DNA of 64,000 nucleotides from Imbricaverruca yamaguchii (Eukaryota; Arthropoda; Thecostraca; Neoverrucidae). The stretch spans positions 1,984,501-2,048,500 of the forward strand of contig JAOTOL010001605.1 of assembly GCA_034440575.1 (NCBI GenBank). Direction: 5' to 3'. The position numbers were made by a program, and so were the translations under genes. The notes beneath the pieces were generated by a model, which made no database searches, had not been told where the DNA came from, and worked only from the letters and a program-made list of their open reading frames with translations. Within the stretch, counting starts at the first letter, position 1; each line of letters starts with the position of its first letter. This document shows, piece after piece, positions 23,180 to 35,639 of this stretch.

Positions 23180-23369
23180 TAAATATATTAAAGTACATCA
23201 TCATGCAGTAGAGCCATCATGATGCTTCAACATGTGGAAAAAGCATCATTTCTGACTTAATACTTCATTGATGACGCACGGTAGTGTTTTTGTGCCGTTC
23301 CGAGACAACACAAACGCGATTTAGGTGGATGTTTTCATTTCCATGTTGAGGCTGATCTACCGTTGTTTA

Positions 23370-23690
23370 AAATGCGCCGCATTTTCCATCGGCCGGCGCG
23401 CGCCGCAGACGCGTTCCTTGAAGGTGACGCGACCGAAGTGGTCGACTCTCCGTCACTCACAGCTCATTATTCAGACCGGTCCGACACTGTTGTGCTTTTT
23501 TGGGGACTGATGAACCATAAAGTAGCCCGGACGAGCATTGTGGAGTGATATCGGACGTAAATTCAGCCGAGGCCGGCGAGTCACAACACGACCAATAACG
23601 GCGGCTGGGTGCGGGCCGGAGGCCAGCACACAGGCAGGCCGCCAGCGCCCATCCGACCGGCCGGCCGGAGGGGATGTCTCCCTTCTTGTT
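23370..23690. promoter_or_regulatory. Moderate CpG-rich island
   Basis: A CpG-rich block containing GGCCGGCCGG-type palindromes. No convincing exon is seen. Confidence 0.3.
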
Positions 23691-24084
23691 ATTGGTTTAG
23701 GGCGCATCAACCCCGGGTTATAAGCGCCCATGTCCTCCCTTCTTAGAGAGGTGGCAGAAGATGCAGCCCTTTCTCAGTAGGTGATCGCAGATGTATCACG
23801 TCCGGTGGAGATGGCTGTGTAGATCCGCTCTTTCCTGGTGGCAGGAGAGGGCCTGAGTGGCGTGGCAGTGAATATCGCCCTTCGTCCGGAGGTTTGCGCA
23901 CATCCGTCTCTGCCTGGGGTGGTAGGCGCAACCCCTTCGGGGGAGCTGGAATACGGCGTACATCCTGTATAAGTAAAGCAACTCGCTGATTTTAGCTCAT
24001 CGATACGCTTTCACGCTTTCACCAACACACTGGTTGGTCGTGCGCATTGGTACAGGCTGTCAAAGATAATATTTTTTTTGTAAA

Positions 24085-24092
24085 TGTATATA

Positions 24093-24146
<54 letters not shown>

Positions 24147-24185
24147 TGTGTGTGTGTGCGTGTGTATATATATATATATATATTT
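24085..24185. repeat. (TA)n / (TG)n compound microsatellite
   Basis: A TA tract, then TTTGTTTG(TG)n, then TA again. Confidence 0.95.
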
Positions 24186-24429
24186 ATGCATATGTCATAA
24201 TAATATACGGTGTGCAAGCTACCCCAACAAATCCCACTCGTTTGTATCTTACAACTGGACTATATGTTGTAATTATTACGGTTTGCATGACATTCATTCC
24301 AGGATCAACGCCTGTTCAACCTTATAACCACGTTTCTGTCGATTCCACTTTTGAACCGGCGAGTCCATCTCAAGAGGATTTGAAAAGAAGCGAATACGAC
24401 TACCGAAAAGAGCCAGATGCTTCCCCTAT

Positions 24430-25200
24430 GGCAGAAGTCCATACGGCGACAATCAGGCGCAGACTGCCGCCCACCGTTCACCGCTCCCCATCATCCATTT
24501 GCCCTGTTCACAACACCCACGGCCGGCGTTTTTGCCGTGCACCCCGCTCCGCGTCTTTGTACGAGTCGGCGCCTCCGCGCGGCGCCGACTTGGCCGTCAT
24601 CTCCCGGTCGAGTTCGCTGTCTGATAACCAGACGGCGAATTAATGCATCGCCGACGCCGACCGGCGACGCTGAAAACCGGCGTGTAACGCAACACGCCGG
24701 ATCGCAACGACCCGGCCGCCGCCCGGCCGACTATTAGCCCGGCTTTTATAAAGTAAATACGTCGCGGCCGGCGCCGCGTACGCGGGCGTTTTTATCACAA
24801 TGAACGTTAACCGGTCCATTAGGTTCGTCGACGACGACGCACCTGCTGGGCCGGCTGATTTATGATCGTCGGCCGGCTGCCCGCCTGCCGCCACCGGCAA
24901 CAATTACTCCCGACGGCCGGATTTCGGTATCGGGTTTATAGTGTTGGCGCGGCGCGTTTTTCGCGGCGCGCCGCCGCCGCCGGCGCCGCCGCACGTCGCA
25001 CGTACGTCACACGTCGTCACAATACCGCCTGATGGACCGACCGCGGTCGCCGGTCGGACAGCGGCCGCGCGGACGCGCCTTGGCCCGGCCGCGGCCGCTG
25101 AAAGGTACTGCGACACTAACGGGGGCTCGGCGCGTGCTCGGACCGTCGGAGTGGCGAGTCTTGTAAATGTCCGGGCTGGCCCGCGCGTTCTCTCACTGTC
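24430..25200. promoter_or_regulatory. Extended CpG-rich island
   Basis: About 770 bp of GC- and CpG-rich DNA with AT-rich islets that resemble homeodomain or Cdx-like sites (GGCGAATTAATGCATCG at about 24635, CTTTTATAAAGTAAAT at about 24741, GATTTATGATCG at about 24855). Frames of 130-140 codons on both strands are Ala/Arg/Pro-rich. The mix of AT-rich motifs in a CpG island is more like a cis-regulatory block than an exon, but this is inference. Confidence 0.35.
24564..24590. other. Perfect GC hairpin, 10-bp stem
   Basis: AGTCGGCGCC, then a 7-nt loop, then GGCGCCGACT. Composition makes such hairpins likely, so function is unknown. Confidence 0.7.
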
Positions 25201-25599
25201 CACCACGTGCCAAAAAGAATTAGTGAACGATGTGACAATATACGAGCGTCTTCCACCGCTTGGCTTCTGCAGGGCCATCCCAGAAACAGTGAATACATTA
25301 CTCACAACGAACGACGTCCACCCGTTCTGCAACATTTACGGATGACGTGCTAATCAGAGCAGCTAGGCTTCAGTATTTAAGCGCAATTTCAACTCAGTTC
25401 AGAGAGCGATATACCACCACGTGCCAGGTGTTGAATCACCGTTGGGCGACATTTCGGACCAACAGGTAAACAGGCGGGAAAGAAAATGCCAGGTGATGGA
25501 TGGATATGGACAAGAGAGATGAACATTTTGTGCTGTAAGACGCGAGACAGAATTTGAACGCTTACGACACTGCCAACGTCCATGTTGCATTGCAAATTA

Positions 25600-25668
25600 A
25601 GTGTCAAATAAATAATAAATATATATACTAAATATATAATAATAAATTCCATCATAAATAAAGTTTCA
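25600..25668. repeat. AT-rich (AAATA)n-like tract
   Basis: GTCAAATAAATAATAAAT resembles the tail of the LINE fragment at 5622-5650 and could be the 3' end of another truncated insertion. No coding remnant precedes it. Confidence 0.3.
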
Positions 25669-26759
25669 AAGTTGTCCAAATCTGGTTGAGTGCAGGATGG
25701 CAGCAAGGAGTGCGTAGCACCAGCACCAAACTCCCCCGCCCCTTGACAATTGTTTTGCAGACAGCGTGTGAGCATGCTGCGAGGCGTGATGAGCCGTCAC
25801 CACGCTGCCGTTCCCTGAGCAGTGGGCTCACGATGTGAACGGCGTACACTACATGCCAAACGCTGGCGAGAACTGCCCGCCACCGGCCCTGGCTTGTCCA
25901 AGCAAAACATTAATCAGATTTATGAAGGAGACAACACGGAAGAAATATCGGTGTGTGTAGCACCGTTCGAAAATCAGCACCGTGCGCCTGCTTGGGTGCT
26001 CTATAATAGTCAGACCTACAGCCAGGCTCTGAGATGATTTATTGCATGGTTAAGACAAGCTTCGTACACCTAATGCATCAAGCGCTGTCACTGCAATGCA
26101 TCTGACCCGTCGATCAATCATCAAATTATGCTTCAATTGAATGTTGTCGGGGAGGGGAGTCTTGCTTCCCACGCATGCGGTGATCCTCCAAATGAGAACA
26201 GCAATGGCGACCCACCCATGCATGTGGCAATGTGTCGTTCCACTAGCGGACTCTTATGGCAGCGGTCGGTGGAGTGTTCAGATGCCCGCTGGAGACGGGA
26301 GATGCTGTTGCTCCTGTAGCCGGATGTGTGATCATGTCACTACAAGCGTGCCGTGCGCACCTCAGTTTTCGAGTGCGCTGCGCTGCTTCAGAAGCTACAG
26401 TAATCCGGGGCTGCTCCTTGCCAGACCGAACATACCTGGCCTCAGTGTTCCGACGTTAATTGGCGGGTATTTTTGTTGGCGGCGGTCCGCCTCGGGTTCT
26501 GCCAGTGGACAGTGCGGTGGTAATTAGACGACGGCTTGCTAAATCGTTTATCCCAGCGGCCGACAGCTCCGACATCTAGTACAAAATGACAAATCGCCTA
26601 ATCGCGAAACCCAACCGAGATGGAGCGAGACATTAGATACTGAGCAAACAGTGCCAGCGCAATTAATGAACTCGCTTGTTTCCAGTTTTCAGCGCTATCA
26701 GATTGTACTGCCAGACCTATCTACTTGTAGTGGAAATAACCCGACTGCGGAGCAAGAAA

Positions 26760-27290
26760 CTGTCCGGCGTCACAGTGAAAAATCGTGCATCGCCCGTGCA
26801 CCGCCCGGGGCCCGTGAGGTGTGCACCGTACTCACAATGCGCGGCAGCAGCTTTGTATGGCGGCCGGCGAGCACGTTTTTCCCGGCCAATGCCTGTCCTC
26901 CGGGAGCGGTGCAGATTTCTCACCTTGGCTGCGATGGACCACACCCCGAGGTAAAGCGACAGGGCATTGGCACGGACGCCGCCGCGGGCGCGGCTCGGTG
27001 CTATTTAGGCCCCGCCGGCCGGGGCGCTATCACGCCTCACGCTCGGAAACGCTTCGCCGAACCGACGCTTTGAACGACGTCGGGAACGACGCGAGGTGCG
27101 AATCAAACGGCGCGCGCGCGCGGCGGCGCGGGTGGATCGTCTGATCCGCGCCGGCACCGCTCGTGTCGGTCGGTCCGAGACCAGCACTGTTTACCGGGGC
27201 AGCCGTTTGCGGGTCGCTCACCGCCGCGAGCGGCCGGAATTTCTCTAGCAACGCCAACGGCGATCACGAGCGGTGCAAGTTGGGCCGCTG
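26760..27290. promoter_or_regulatory. CpG-rich island
   Basis: A CpG-rich block with a CG-alternating run (CGCGCGCGCG at about 27112). Frames on both strands overlap and none has splice-supported limits. Confidence 0.35.
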
Positions 27291-27299
27291 ACGCTCCAA

Positions 27300-30200
27300 G
27301 TTGGTCGTGTGATCACAGCCAGTGCCAAGAACACACACACCGGGCTGCTGGCAGTGTAAATACCTGTCGCAGAAAAACCAGTAGCGCGATCGCCAGAAAT
27401 CAGTCATCACCCGAATTTCCCTTCGAGTATGTCTGTCTACCGCAGGCTGCGGTGGGCTCGATCATTAGTGGCATTTGGTGAATTTTTAAGCAGGCAATTT
27501 TCTTGTTCACGAGTTGGATCGATGGCAGAAGAGAAAGAGCACTATTACACAAACGAAGCTCATCGGAATCGTAAGTGCATCATAGATGGAGCGAACACAC
27601 CCACAAGTAGGCAGGTCTTCGATTGCATCATCACGATTCAAAAATAGACGACGCAAGTGTACATAAAGTCAATGGCAGTGCCAACCATACTTCCCTACAA
27701 CTCGGCAAACCCCATCCAGGCGACAAAGGCTCCCCTAAAGCCAAACTTGCAAGAGTAAACAGAACATGATGAAGCAACACAGCTACAAAAAGGAACTTCT
27801 CAAATATATAGAGCCGTTCAGCCTAAATGACAACCCCCTAAAAAAAACAGATTTTCCACGCTAAATGGCATATCATCCAACAGACAGCGTCAGCGTTACG
27901 GGAAAACACAAGATTATTCCACTTACATCTCCCTCTCATATATAGACAACACCCTCACGAACAAGATCAACTAGGACACCAGGCAGGTCGTCACCTCAGA
28001 GCAGAGTGGAGGGGGTGACATGCACTGCAAAACAACTATCTGACCAGATCTGCACTGCAGCCAGCAAAATAGTCTGCCGGCAACCGACAATGCAACACCT
28101 GTGATGCTGGCCTACGAGGAAGTGGCTACACAAAGAATGTCGCATGCAAGGCATCATTTTATCTTCATAGCATCCTTTAAAATTTGTTTCCAGATTCAGA
28201 ACAATTTGGCGATATACATAGAATGAACATCTCGGTCAGTGTGTTTGAGATTTAACGAAAACCTAAGGGACACTTACCACCAGCGTAATGATCCACCCCG
28301 AGATCAACAAGCAGACTATCAACATCCACAATGCAACATATCGGCAACAGCTTTCAGCATTAGTATTATCGATACATCCAAAGACACAGCTAAAATATAA
28401 AGGGCTGAATTAATCTGCATTCGCAACACTCTACACCTTGTGTTCACTACATTCGCGTCAACAGACCCCGCGTTAACACCAACACCTATCTTTGCCACTA
28501 TTGTCACCGCCAGAAAACAACAGTGATGATCTTGCTCATAGTAGTTCTCAAAGTACGTTCTTGATCCTTTCCCACGCTGTGATTGTGACAGCTACCCAGG
28601 CTAAAGTCGGTTAGAAGTACAATGCATGTGTCTAAATTCTTGCCATGGATGGTTACTGATGTTGATGTGATTGAATATTCATGGCGCATGAACTATGCGT
28701 AACGAATCTTTATGTGAAGTGATCAATATTATCAATGCCATTTTTCAATTTGTGCTCGATATTATCAAGGACGACAAATCACAGGCATAGGGCAGCAATT
28801 TTAATAGGGCGGTAAATATCTTGATATTCATTATGAACATCGTTGACGAACATCGGCATTAGAAGTATATAATCTCACTAGGCCCGTTCCGCCAATATAA
28901 ATATACATAGTTTGACCTGTTTATGATAGCCGAGTACTACCATAGTTATTAGTTACTGTTCCATTTTAAGTGTGCTATATTGGCTACCAATATTATTTTC
29001 AGAATTTTCCACGTATTATTTGCTCGGCACGTGAACGAGGTTTTCGTTTCCAATCGTTCTGCCTGCTTGCAATTCAATTTTGGTCTGGATAAGTGCCAAC
29101 CCGAATATGCACCGATATGTTTCATGGTATTTGACGCCTTTTCCTAAGGAATCAACGAAGATTATATCTTCAATTTCCTCAGTCGATATTCTGTTGAAAA
29201 AGTCGGCCTAAAAGGTTGGTCTTCAGTAATGCTATTTTGAACGTCGCACACGCTGAGGAGTTTCACTTCTTCCTGTCCAGTACTTTGAAGGCAGTGGCGG
29301 TGGATTCAGGCTTGAATTGGAGAGGTCACAAAATGTTATAGGATATCTTTAGCAGTTATACTTTTAGGTAATACATGTTTGTCGTGATAGATTTCTACGC
29401 TTTCTAAAGCGAAGTGAAGTTTCTAGAATATTCCTTAATGCATGATAAAATTATATGATTCATTGACCGATTAGCTAGCGTCCAATTCTAACGTCAATCA
29501 CATTACGCAGCCTGGGTGATGTTTGTGTGTCAGTTTGGAGAGTTTATGCCGACTCATCTCGTTTGTATCGTGAGCAAATAACAAGCCTCCAAGATGGGGA
29601 TCAAAAAGATAGTTTTAACTTCCAATCGTTTGGACAATGGCAACAGCTAGCCCCATGCCCCCTCCCCCATTATCAGCAGCCCCTATCTGAAAGTATGTTC
29701 TCATCAGTAAATCTCCATTGATCCGTCGCCTTCCTAACATTACCGCTTCAACTGACAGCTTGGTTAGCTTAGATCTTAGTATCGCAACATGCCATTTCGA
29801 CGAGTCAATTCATGCAGCCAATGCATGTCATTCGAAACTTATTGATCCTGCATTCGCAGGTGCGGTGAACATGATTTCTGGTCGACAGACAAGGATTGAG
29901 GTGTGTTGAAATTATCGGTGATGAATCGTTTACTCGATATGGATCAGGCACGCTCACGCAAGCCGCCAAGGTTGTCCATACGTCGCATTAAATCCCGTTG
30001 AAACTATGGATGTTTACTTCGTGTGCAGGGTTCTAGAGATCACAACTTTGAACCGCATACGTTATAAACTGTTGTGTATGTGTGATGTTTTGGTGGTGAT
30101 CAAAAGTCGTAGACATTTTGAACAGAATTTATCTCGCCATATGAGCAGCTCACGAATTTGTACCGGAAAATAACGGATACTTGCTTCGATGGATGAATTT

Positions 30201-33200
30201 AAATAAACGACACTGGGTTATCTATACAGAACTCTCATACTGAAATAACGTAGATCGATATCTGTGTTAACGGTTGAAGGGTACATTTGTAATCTTTTTA
30301 ACTAGCTCCCATCCATGTACGACATTTTACCGTCTCCTCAGTGAATGGAGAGTGGTTGATGATACCATTGACGTATCTAAGCGGAGCGCATTAACGAAGA
30401 AAGAAAGGATTGGTGTGTTGCTTCTGACGGTCGGAGAGACTGCCATCTCGGTTCACCACCATCCATCACCTCACAGCACTACACTGCATGCTCGACAGAT
30501 TTCCGTAACACAAAATGTAATCACCTTTCCCTAACCCCCACCAAGATGTTTGCTTTCCGATCTTTTTTTATTTGTAAAAAAAAGGTTTTATTTTGTGAAT
30601 TGGTATTTCTATGATGGGTAGAGCGGCCCGAGAAACGTTGTTTTGGGTAAATCTAGCCAGATAAAGGTGTTTACTTTAGCCAGAATCTCAGATTTTAGCA
30701 CTAACGGGCAAATATGGAAAGCAAATAAGTCATGAAAAACATCCCCCAAAAAATCAGAAGTTCGTCTGTTTCGTTTTGGTACGCCCATAAAGATTAGTAA
30801 ACGACGAAAGCTTCATTCAAGTAGCTTTAAACGCTAAAGCGTGGCGACCGGTTGAACTTTTTTCGGAGGCGACCTCACTTGACCTTGACTAACTCGCTGA
30901 CCGTGGACAACTTGACCTAAAAAATAATCACACAACATGTCAAATTGATGTCAGAAAGGGTAGGCCACATTTCGGCGCGCTGCCGCACGATATTATTTTT
31001 TCGCTATTCACCGAAAATGTCATGGGGGTGGAAAGGTCCCCCCGTGACGGAGGGATTAAATTTGGTGGGTGATTATCATATTACCACCTGAAAATCTACT
31101 CCACATCTCCGTGGATTTGTATTTTCGCTTTGATGGTTTGCATGCTTTTACGCATTAACTATGCCTGCCAATCCCTTGCTCCTAAACATTTGTCGGCATT
31201 GGCATACGTTCATTTGTAGATATACACCGCTATTTGGGCTATATAGCCATCATCCAGAAATCAAGTTGAGATCATTCCTAAGCAAGTTCATTCTTCAAGC
31301 ATGCTCTTGCTGAAATTTAGAGCTGTTTCTGTGAGCTTAAGTGGCTCCATGTCGCCTTTTTCGGATACATCTCGTAATCTGGATGAAAAAAAAATGCTGC
31401 AACTTAAACATCCTTCGCACAAAACATCTAATTATCTGAAACGTCTGCAACCACCAACGGTGTATCCGCCTCATGCATCATATGAACATGCAGACGTCTG
31501 GCGTCGTTAGTGCCATCTATGGATCAAAATGAAAACAGGTCATTTGATGACAGTTGGAACAGACTTGTTTGAAATAATGCAATAATGCCAATGAAAATAT
31601 ATAATTTGTCTCGGTGCCACCAGCAACAATATTAAATTTAAATATCTGAAGAAAATGTAATTATCCAGCTATCTCTTCGATAGTCAGGAAACTAATCCGG
31701 CCCGATTATTTCCCCAAATGAGCTACCATAGCAAGAATTGACAATGCAAGCATCACTTACCCGCAGGTGGAAGCAGTGCCATGTTTAGCAGACATTTTTG
31801 TGATGAAAAGGACTTCAAATATACTCCAGATATGTATATTTCTGGAGCAAATTATCTTCTCTGTCAGTCTGACCCATTATTCTTACAAAAGGAATTACAG
31901 AACGTTTTCATTAATAAAAAGCTGAGATATTGCCTAAAAGCAATTCTCAAAGCAGAAAATAAAACGAAAATGATGAGAAGTACTATCGGATGATATAGAA
32001 ATGGCACTGCATGGCAAAGCAAAAATATTCCTAAAGTTGATCTGCTTGCCAAGCAGCATTGAGCTCAAATATTGGTTGAAAAGAAATACTTGGCCACTTG
32101 ATTGTCATTAATGTAGATAAAAGTTTGCAGAATAGCATCTAGCTTTTTCTTTCCGTCAATCATCGTTGTCCAATTCATCCAATCACACTAACAAGTCTGA
32201 AACTCTTGTTTCAACCAGCAACCTTTCGGGTACCATTCCACTGAACCCGGCATTGGGTCCAACACTGAAAAAAATCGCATTTCCATTCCTAATATTCTCT
32301 ATATGTGCATGCTGCAAGACATGCGCCGGATGAGCCCGTCTACTATAATTACAAAAGTGCGGCTCCATAGGTAGTGATGGAGCAGACTTATTGAATGCTG
32401 CGGTGACCGATGCAAAGGTATTACTCAAAATGTCCTCATTTCACTTCACGGCTGATTGCATCATCAACTATATTGATCTGACTACATCATCTCCACCACT
32501 CTGACTGCACCACTTCCATCAGATATTCGATCAGAAATGAAGAAATGCATGCTAGTAATTTATCCTGCGCATTCCGACAAATTGGTAGGTGGCAGGGCAA
32601 AGTAACACCCAATATTATATATTTTGATGACAATAATTATTTGGGGTTATTTGATGAGACGAATCCAGCTGTGCAATTTTTAGAAAGCTCAGAAGAATGG
32701 CCAAGGAGTTATTTAAGTAGCCACATGCATGTTCAAAATGTCACCTAACAAGGGTGTGTTTGGAGGCATTTACCTTCATTAAAAATTAATCGAATTGTAC
32801 AAAGCTATATATCGTTGAACAACTAATAATCAACAGCATCGTTGGGCTATTTAGGAATTTTCGTTTACGGGCTTGTTAAAATCATGATATCGCGGCCTAC
32901 TTAAGCCTTCTGCACAGTCACTGTGCGGTTAAAAAAATCAGAAATAAATTTCGATACTTTATCCCTCGAAGAAAAAAATATAAAGGGTTTCCCTATAACA
33001 CTCGTTGCAATTTTGGCGTGCATGGCTGTTCATACGCAGGATATTCGTGGCGTTTCGCGGCATATGTGTTTTAAACGGTACATTTTTTAAATACAGGCCA
33101 TTTGATGTTCGACATACGTTATTGTATGAGAATGCTCGTTATCTCATCCTGAGTGTTGTAATGCAGAAGTATTATAGTTACTGAGGTCAAAGGCTAAAAA

Positions 33201-33620
33201 GATATGATAAAATTCCTCCAAATTGCGATAGTACATGATTTATGGGTTATACCTTACGATTACCTCCCGCTTACAACCAGAAGAGAGAAGCATCCACAAC
33301 ACTGTACTCACATTCTGATAGCCGATAAACCATTTGTGCGACCATTTATTGCATCGCAAAAATGAAAACCTGGGAATGTAGTGAAATATCACGAAGGAGA
33401 CAAACAAGAGGTGGCGCAGTGATGGGGTTCCCCGTGCTCACTGTTCACTCTCACTGACCGTGTAGATGATGGAACGAGACAAAGGCTAAGCGTGTCGGAC
33501 ACATCTAAAGTGAAAGCAAAGTTTAAAAACCTATTGCATGAGTTGAACCAAATCAACCGGATGTGTCTCGGGAAGACCTACTGTGTCATGACGGGCTAAT
33601 GGGACCAAATGTAGCGTTCA
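27300..33620. other. AT-rich stretch without recognisable genes
   Basis: Frames are all shorter than about 90 codons, with no conserved motif I recognise. No tandem array stands out. Around 30880-30960 a few TGACCT half-sites appear, reminiscent of the TTAA element, but the sequence is not collinear with it. Confidence 0.5.
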
Positions 33621-33634
33621 GAACAGGCTAATTT

Positions 33635-34290
33635 TTGGTAAGCTTGTGTGATGTACAAGATCTATACAAGCAGAACCCTGAAAGCCCTCGCATCGGCTTC
33701 TTAACCTTTGCTGCTATTCGTTCGAAGCTTTGCGTCTTGGCAGGCAGCAGTGGGACGCATTCGGTGTGGGTGTGCACTTATCAGCAAAACCCGAAACTGT
33801 TCATATCCGCTCTCGGCCTTCTCGGTCTCAAAGGCCGTGACCTCCTCGATCACGCTGTATGTGTGTGAGTGACATTTTGTCACGCTTCATGGCAAGGGCG
33901 CTTGCGACAGTATCGGGGGAACAGCCAAGTGTGCCGCGGCTCAAGAGAACCTCAAGTGCCCGCTTACCAACCATGTTGATGGCGGAGGACATGAGTATGT
34001 GTTAGTTAGTTAGTTATTTGGGCTTTAGGTCCCGTCGACAACTATAGCCATATTGCGCCCATAACTAAGACATCCACATGAGTATGTGTCGCACAAGCTA
34101 GTCAGCTGCATCAAATTCATATTTGTATCAAACCAGGAGGAAATGGACGTCACGACCAAGCTCACTGGACGTTTCTCGAAAGCCACCACGGTGAAGGGAA
34201 CACAAGTGTATCACGATTTCACACCAGTGACCCGCAGCACAGTAATAACCATGAGTCGTCCATCGATGAGGGGCGTGTGGCAATGGTAGC
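33635..34290 (+). pseudogene. Fragment of a repeat-associated protein with an RxKxCVLAGSSGTHSVxVC motif
   Basis: The frame at 33660-33865 reads DVQDLYKQNPESPRIGFLTF, then AAIRSKLCVLAGSSGTHSVW, then VCTYQQNPKLFISALG. I recall a very similar core (GF-KFA-LRPK-CVLAG-SGTH-VCVCT-HQN-KL) in a multicopy family of uncharacterised proteins in insects, crustaceans and cnidarians, likely transposon-derived. One Cys of the VCVC motif is Trp here. A second frame at about 34090-34250 (FTPVTRSTVI) may be a later part of the same protein. The two parts are separated by stops and by the SINE tail at 34003-34075. It is a broken copy, and the function of the family is unknown to me. Confidence 0.45.
34003..34075 (-). 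mobile_element. 5'-truncated SINE/LINE tail with 14-bp target-site duplication
   Basis: ACATGAGTATGTGT at 33989-34002 is repeated exactly at 34076-34089. The 73 bp between read, on the minus strand, as a GGGCGC...GTCGAC...CTAAAGCCCAAATAACTAACTAAC tail shared with 50232-50286 and 51472-51526 and similar to the 3' end of the SINE at 52414-52571. The exact duplication demonstrates a retro-insertion. It interrupts the 33635-34290 pseudogene. Confidence 0.85.
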
Positions 34291-34794
34291 TGGGTGAAGT
34301 GAGACGTGTCAGTGAACGCACTGATACAGATTGTGTTGATTGATGTCATCAAAGTAACTGGGTCATCAGTTTGAACTGGAATTCTGACAAGGCATGGGAT
34401 GATCTGCAGATCTGCACATTATTACATTGCATTACATTTTAATCATGAATTGCAAAAGAGTATTGCATTGAATTGCATTGTATTGCATTATTATGTTGCT
34501 TTATTTCATTACCCAGATAAAGATGGCTCATGATTCAATTCCATTCATATCAGGCGCAATATGAATCAGTGGATGCGTCCGCTCCAAATTTGTTTCCAAT
34601 CTTTGCAAGATAAATATCAGATTGCTCAGACGATGTTCATCCTTTTGTTTCCAAAATGTGGGGTTTGAAACGTTGGAGTGTTGATATTGCAGTGGTTGGC
34701 GATGTTATATGTACTTCAGCGTTGTAGGTGAAATGTGATCGTACATTTTTTATATGACTGGCATGGATGCAGAAATGTATTGCATACGGTGAAA

Positions 34795-35281
34795 ACATGT
34801 ATATTCTTTCTTCCTGACATGCGACGATGTAGGATCTCAAGAATCACCTTTCTTCGCTTCTGTATTTCCAAAATAGCATTGCGACTGTCTCGTAGTTCAA
34901 AATAGGTCACTGCATATTAGGTCACAGTCTCACGATTTAAAAAAACGCGTGAACAAAAATGTATGACTTGACGTAAGATGCGGTGTATCATGGCGAGTTC
35001 AGCGATATATAGCTTCGTGGAACTCGTGCTACTCTTCGTTCAGTTGCAGGCCTCAAAAGACCGTTAGGTGACGTCTCAAAAGTGTCGGAGGCTATAGCTC
35101 CTTAGCCGGTGCTCCAATTTTTATTTTAAAAATACTCACAGCTGGATTAGAGAGACAAACTAACCCTATATGCAGATTTTGATCGAAATATAAAGTGCAT
35201 GGTGATATTTTGGCCATTTCACTGACTGATTTGTCGTGGAATCACCCACCACAATTGGAAGGCATTTCTGCCATTTCTGTT
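34795..35281. repeat. Diverged direct repeat, left copy
   Basis: This is collinear with about 36900-37375. Shared anchors are AATAGCATTG, ATTAGGTCA/CTTAGGTCA, CACGATTT, AAGATGCGGTG, the GGCGACGTCTCAAAA/GGCGACATCTCAAAA block, GCTATA-CTCCTTA, and GATTTGTCGTGGAAT. Identity is perhaps 65-70 percent by eye. The right end is cut by the TTAA element inserted at 35281. Confidence 0.7.
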
Positions 35282-35284
35282 TAA

Positions 35285-35635
35285 CACGCGCCCTGGAGGG
35301 GGGCGAAATCCGCCCACACCTCCGGTTTTTCGTAGATAACTCCCGATTTTGCCGGCCGATATACACCGTTGTTTGTGTACCTGCTTAGAAATGACCGGCA
35401 CGTTGTTTAAAGTAAGAAAAACGAAAATGGACCGAAAATGTTTCGAGTTAGGGACAGGTAAATTTTTTTCAAATTATCAGCGCCAAACCACAAATATCGG
35501 CGCTTGATGCGCTTCCCGTATATTGGCAAAAAGGAAGTGTTCTTGGCAACACTTGTTTGATGTATATTGTTATGCTACATTGTTTCAAAGTCATGTCAGG
35601 TCACCGAGGTCAAGTTAGGTCAAGTTAATGATAAG
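35285..35635. mobile_element. TTAA element, copy B (left part only)
   Basis: It begins with TTAA at 35281-35284, then the inverted-repeat end CACGCGCCCTGGAGGG. It follows the left part of copy C up to the point where copy C begins with its own TTAA at 35636. The right part is missing. Three perfect AGGTCA half-sites lie at 35598-35603, 35607-35612 and 35617-35622 (direct repeats with 3- and 4-bp spacing). Confidence 0.8.
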
Positions 35636-35639
35636 TTAA

